Notes under the pieces: model-generated
What the model saw: only the letters and a program-made list of their open reading frames with translations
What the model was told of the DNA's origin: nothing
Database searches by the model: none
Translations under genes and position numbers: made by a program
Part shown: piece after piece, positions 59,201-64,000 of the stretch
Layout: each line of letters starts with the position of its first letter
How positions within the stretch are numbered: position 1 is the stretch's first letter
Assembly: GCA_025890175.1 (NCBI GenBank)
Contig: JANPYM010000024.1
Span: forward strand, 1-64,000
Origin: Ciborinia camelliae
Taxonomy: Eukaryota; Ascomycota; Leotiomycetes; Helotiales; Sclerotiniaceae
Reading direction: 5' to 3'
DNA: 64,000 bases

Positions 59201-61546
59201 GTCCTTATCATAATCGAACAGAATAACCTACTCTTTGGGACTTACACTAAATATATCTGCATTCTAAATATACGATGCAGATCTGAGCTCCATAATGGTC
59301 TTTTTGTGCGATGTGGGAGTATCAATATACCGCCTCAATCCTTTACAGGAGACGCTCTTTATACCCCACCGGATAAAGTGGCCCGATACTAGTAAAGATC
59401 ATAATTATATTCCTCAAATCCTTTGCTCTACTTAGATGGTGACATCATCGTAACTGATCGAATTGAAAATATTTCATTTGGATATAAAACCATACCCCCT
59501 CTACAGAGCAGTCTCTCTATAACAGATATTCACAAAGATTAAGCAACTCTAACAAGGGCTTGGTGTTTTGATACTAAATAGGCAGTTGACCTTGGGAAGG
59601 CTGAGAGACTGGAATCTTTCTTTTTGTGTTTTCCTGGGTTTAAGTAAAACCAACCTCTATATTATTGTCAAAAAACTGATTTTTATCTAGATTTCATAAG
59701 TACTTACTGTCAAGGTAATTCAGAGAGTAATGATTTGCATATATAAATCGGAATTCTCTCGTTACAGTAAAATGGATCACGGTTTCATACTGAGAATGGC
59801 CAGATTATCTCGATGGATCAACGGCACCAATTAGGAGTAGGGAGATACTTTTAATGAAGGTGGAGAACTCTTGTATTTATAAGTATTTTGGTCAAGTTGA
59901 ATCTGACGTTAGATTAAAGGACTACCACTTAATATGTACTGTTTGATCTTGATTCTTATTTATGAAACTATTTTCTAAACAGTGGGGTATAAAAGAAGGT
60001 ATTTCCCATCTCAAACCACTTTTTGGGGAGTATTAACAAGGATGTCCTCTTCTGTTCTCCTTATAAGGGTTGTCGAAGATTGAGTTCGGTGTTCTAAAAA
60101 GAAGGCTGTCAACAAGGTGAAAGCTGGTGATTAATTACCATGAGAAGGCCTTCCTGCGAAGGATCATTGAGTTATTTTGTTTCACACTGTCGATTTTTCA
60201 AGTAGAGCGTTTGATTTCTCCCGCCGTCAATATAAACTGGGCCTCATCCCAACCTAGTCCAGACTCGTCAACCTTGGCAGCCCCTCATTTGAAAACAATA
60301 GGATTGAGAAACTGTATATCTCTTCTTCCAAAGTTCCTGATATGTAAATTTCTAAGTACAGCCTTGGACTCAGGAACTTCCTCGTTTGTAAATAAAATTC
60401 AAAGGGACCAGAATAGGAAGCTAACAAGTATTTATACTTCATGAATCCCTCGGTGAGATTTCAAGATAATAAAACATGCAAAACCTTATGTGATAATGGA
60501 TACAAGTTGATGGCAAGGAGATTTAGAAATATAGTAATTAACTGCATTCTATTTTAAACCAAACGAAAGCCATAGTCAACTTGAACAAAAGGTCTCAAAT
60601 CTATTATCTATAGGAAGCTATAAAAACTGAGCTTTGTAACAAGGATACTTTTCCTTCTAAGAGGTATACGTGCTGGTTTCCAAAACTTTGTGGGGCCAAA
60701 GTACTGAATTATTTATATATTGAGACACAATAGGAGAAATGTTACAATTTCAAGGAAGATAATATCCAATAATTGTATTAGATTATAAGAGTTGTATTTA
60801 TCGTCATTTTTATAGCTTCCAGATTTTCTGTTGTTATAGTGAGGGATCCTCTTTGAAGTATAAGTATAAACGTGTATATTGACAATATTGGGAAGTCATT
60901 TGGTTATGGGTATGGAAAAGTCAACGGAAAAGACTTCCTGAATCATATTGTATCCTTCAGATCTCACTATTACCATACAATCTTCAAAATATCTAAAAGA
61001 TATGTAAGGATCTCGGGATTGAATGAATGGAAAAAACAATGTGTGCTCTGGAAGAGTATGCATATTGGTAGTATTGATTTGATTTGATACGAAAACATTA
61101 TAGATACGGCTTTTATATCTCAAAATGAAAACCCCCGGATTCCGGGATCAATGGCTGCATGCTTCAAGCATGGCAGCTCAAGTAGACTGAATACTGGAAT
61201 AAATGAGGTCTATGGGATTCAAGAAATACCATTGTCGAAAGTCTTAGTGGGGTATAAAGCCGTTATTTACCTCCCTAGATAATCCTTCTACAAATTCGCA
61301 TATTGCATTGCTCTCATCCGCATCATAAGGTTCATCCCGACCCTATAGTATACACAAAGTAGAAGAAAACATTGTGTGAAAATTTTATTTAAATGCCATC
61401 AAATTTACACGCTGGCACGGAAGATCTCCAGGAACATTAACTGTCAAAATCTTGATCTCATTCTTAATAGAATAGAATGTTTATTGTCACAAAATAGGAG
61501 CAGAGTAGGCATATGATTTTATTCCACTATTATACACTTAAAGGTT

Positions 61547-61942
61547 ATGATACCTAGAACAGATTTAGATCAAATAAGTAAGTGGGTATTTCATCTGTAC
61601 CCGAGACCATGGTGGGTTGAAGATCTGTATATGCCGTATAGGGACATGAAATACCATTGGAGGTGGATCTTTTATAAAACTAACTATTATTTGACTCTGC
61701 TTTGCGATGGGACCTATCTTTCTTTTTCAACCAGTATCGTTACAAGTACAAGGATCGCTAGTTGGCCAGTTCAATTAACCAATAAAGTGTTCTCATGTTT
61801 AACCTGTAATGTACTACAAGCCATGCTCCAAACAAAACTGCGCGATACGGACATATGTTGTCACGAATGGGATTCATTGTCAGTTCATAATATTCCATTG
61901 CTGATGTGCCAATATCGCTGCCAAATAATGCCAAAAATGTGA
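61547..61942 (+). other. Open frame of 131 codons with ATG, unsupported
   Basis: The longest ATG frame of the gene-poor region. It is rich in Trp, Tyr and Cys without repeating pattern, has no signal peptide and no known motif, and ends QIMPKM. The composition looks like chance translation of AT-rich DNA. Confidence 0.15.
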
Positions 61943-64000
61943 GATGAAGTGCTCAGCCAGCAGAATATCTTTGATAGTACTCTGTAACTAGACAGTGAGA
62001 TCGGGAATAGAATTCTCCCTGCATGCAATTTAAGTAATTGGCTTGACACCACCCATTTCGACGATCCTCGAACTGGTTAGAATTCTTACGCAGTAAATGG
62101 CTAGAGTATTCCATGATTTTATATACTCTTCGGAAGAAATTTTAACTTTTAATGGGTGTGAAGTAGCTCGCCAACCTTGCCGCCAGGTGAATTCTTCAAG
62201 CTAATATCGAGTTTCCGGGAGCTCTTTTCTAAAGAAAAACATATAAGAAATATAAAAACGACATAAAGAAAATTGTGATAGTTCGACAACTAAGCAATTC
62301 AACAACCATTCGCCGATCTAGGCTGGCTGGCTGGCTTTGCTTCCAAGTATATGTTTATAAAAGTCACATTGTAATGATTGTAAGCCAATGCTTTGATTCA
62401 GTGTAGCGCCTCGTTCAAGTTGATCTCATATGCAACATATGCGATTATACTCCTAAAATAGCATTCGACAACGAACGTACAATTATATTGTTAAACCCAA
62501 ACTTTGATCGCTGTCATACCCCTCGCTTATTTTAGCACTGCCGAGAATTAGACATCTAATATTCGAACACGATACAAAACTTGCTTGAAACAACTTCAAG
62601 AGTGAAGCTACTAGAGAGGATAAAGGTATCCCGTATTGACAGTAGCAATTTAAAAAGCTCAATCATTGCCATGTAATTTGGAATAAAAATTGGATTTTGA
62701 AGAGAGAATAACTTTTTCTCAAGTTAGAAAGAGATTTTTATATCTGCTAAGATGCATCCAAAATTTGGGCCACGATGTTGGGAAGCCGTTGAAATGAGAA
62801 ATGGACTATCTTGTATTCTGAGAAAGACTAATCGCCGACTGGATCTTCTGAACCGCATGTTTATCTCTTTTCGTTGCGATGAGTAAAATATGTTGGGTAA
62901 CCGATGGTTTATATACTTGGTCGAGAGAAAAGAAATGAATAATCAGCGCACCTAGACTATTCCATCAACATTCCGTATCATCCATATACAATAAGAATAT
63001 TTAAGTATAGGTACGTACCTACATGATAACTCAATCTAAACAGTTCATTCTCGATTTCAGCCCCAATAAACGGAATAAAAAAGCGCGCTCGTGCTTCATG
63101 CTAGCTATTCTCTAATAAAGAATTTGAAATAGACCAGTCCACCTTGGGATGATGCATTGATTGGAGAGAATGAAGAGTAGCGACATTTTTTCAATAGTTT
63201 TACAATATCGGACTAGGTTCCAAAAAATCGATATTAATATTTTCAGGTATGCGAAAGAATGAAAGATTATCACGATGGCAACAATGAGCTTTCATCGCCA
63301 CATAGATAGGCATCTCACCACCATTATTATCAAATATATTTATCATTTAGCTGCGCAGATCAGTTTTTGAAGGCGGGCATCATGCAACTATACCGCACAT
63401 CACTCAGGACAGATATAAATGGATATTTTAAATGCTTTGCACCTTGGTGATGTTTGGTTGTATTTTTGTTGATTTTTGATGGGAGAAAACTTGATGAGAT
63501 CCGTGGTCTTTTATACCTGATATTAGCGTATGATGATGGTGCTAATGGTGATGAGAAGTACATGGATGGTAGTATAACTCTAACTCATCAGAAGACCACA
63601 TTCACTCATCCCTTCACCTTTCAAATTTCTCCATCCAGCGCCGAACCCGCTGAGATTCATCAACACCTAATACCCCTAGCTAAGTATAAAAGAGCATGTA
63701 ATAGGCTAAAGATTCTTCTATTGAGCATAGTGAAGCATTAAAGATAAAGATAACAGGAAAATGGTGATCACATTGTTGAAAATAAAAACATCACGAAGAT
63801 AACTTTTGTTATAGGAGAGAGAGATATCTCCTTCGTTCCTCGCAACTTTGCACATATAACAGCAACTGTAGAATGGGGTTGGATGTCAGGAGCAATGTCG
63901 ATGAGAACGAGGTATGGATTCTCATCATCAAAAAATCTGACTTCTCACCCTGTTAAATTCTAGCATAAACAAATATAACAATCACCTAATTATGATTTAA

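Larger units (their letters stand above)
50834..64000. other. Gene-poor region of about 13 kb
   Basis: I find no recognisable gene on either strand across this stretch. Composition is moderately AT-rich and fairly even, CpG is present, and I see no obvious tandem or inverted repeats apart from small hairpins, so it does not look like RIP-saturated transposon DNA. The open frames are short and unbiased. Two slightly longer ones are listed separately. It could be a decayed region, a long non-coding domain, or the flank of a larger structure beyond the window. Confidence 0.55.

Noticed and set aside
50834..64000. Centromere flank
   Set aside because: Composition is not extreme, and there is no repeat array or RIP signature of the kind seen at 1-4 kb. 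It cannot be supported from sequence alone.

Overview
The window is a chromosome end of a filamentous ascomycete. It opens with CCCTAA telomere repeats. Genes have short GT-AG introns of about 50-140 bp, AT-rich islands carry mutations typical of repeat-induced point mutation (RIP), and the proteins are of euascomycete type. I would place it in the Leotiomycetes, near Botrytis/Sclerotinia, but that is a judgement from protein flavour, not a search result.

Layout. 1-900: telomere, its degenerate inner edge and subtelomeric repeats. 900-7600: AT-rich, RIP-eroded ground with a 1.9 kb inverted-repeat element, a multi-hairpin element, a pogo-type MITE, and a tail-to-tail pair of small secreted ten-cysteine proteins. 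7.6-24.2 kb: a normal arm with cyclase-associated protein (SRV2/CAP), a MAK32-like PfkB protein, two fast-evolving small genes in divergent orientation, a decayed unknown gene, and MCM3. 24.6-31.9 kb: a tandem array of six modules of about 1-1.5 kb. Modules share a leader and a 3' tail but encode short, highly diverged coiled-coil proteins, plus one unrelated Trp-rich repeat relic. 32.7-38.9 kb: a graveyard with a second multi-hairpin element, a URC4/DUF1688 relic, a ribokinase relic, a subtilase relic and a zinc-finger/ankyrin gene broken by four in-frame TGA codons. 40-49.6 kb: conserved housekeeping genes, namely a small single-pass membrane protein, mitoribosomal mL44, La/Lhp1, mitoribosomal uS4m, and a carnitine acetyltransferase with both a presequence and a PTS1. 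50.8-64 kb: about 13 kb in which I recognise no gene.

How the parts relate. The housekeeping genes form two islands (9.6-24 kb and 40-49.6 kb). Fast-evolving or decaying material lies at the telomere and between the islands. The most novel-looking content is the modular array at 24.6-31.9 kb with its likely relatives at 16.9 and 18.2 kb, the ten-cysteine pair, and the multi-hairpin element present twice, 30 kb apart, in opposite orientation.

Coordinates of spliced genes come from reading splice sites by eye and checking phase. No alignment or expression data were available.
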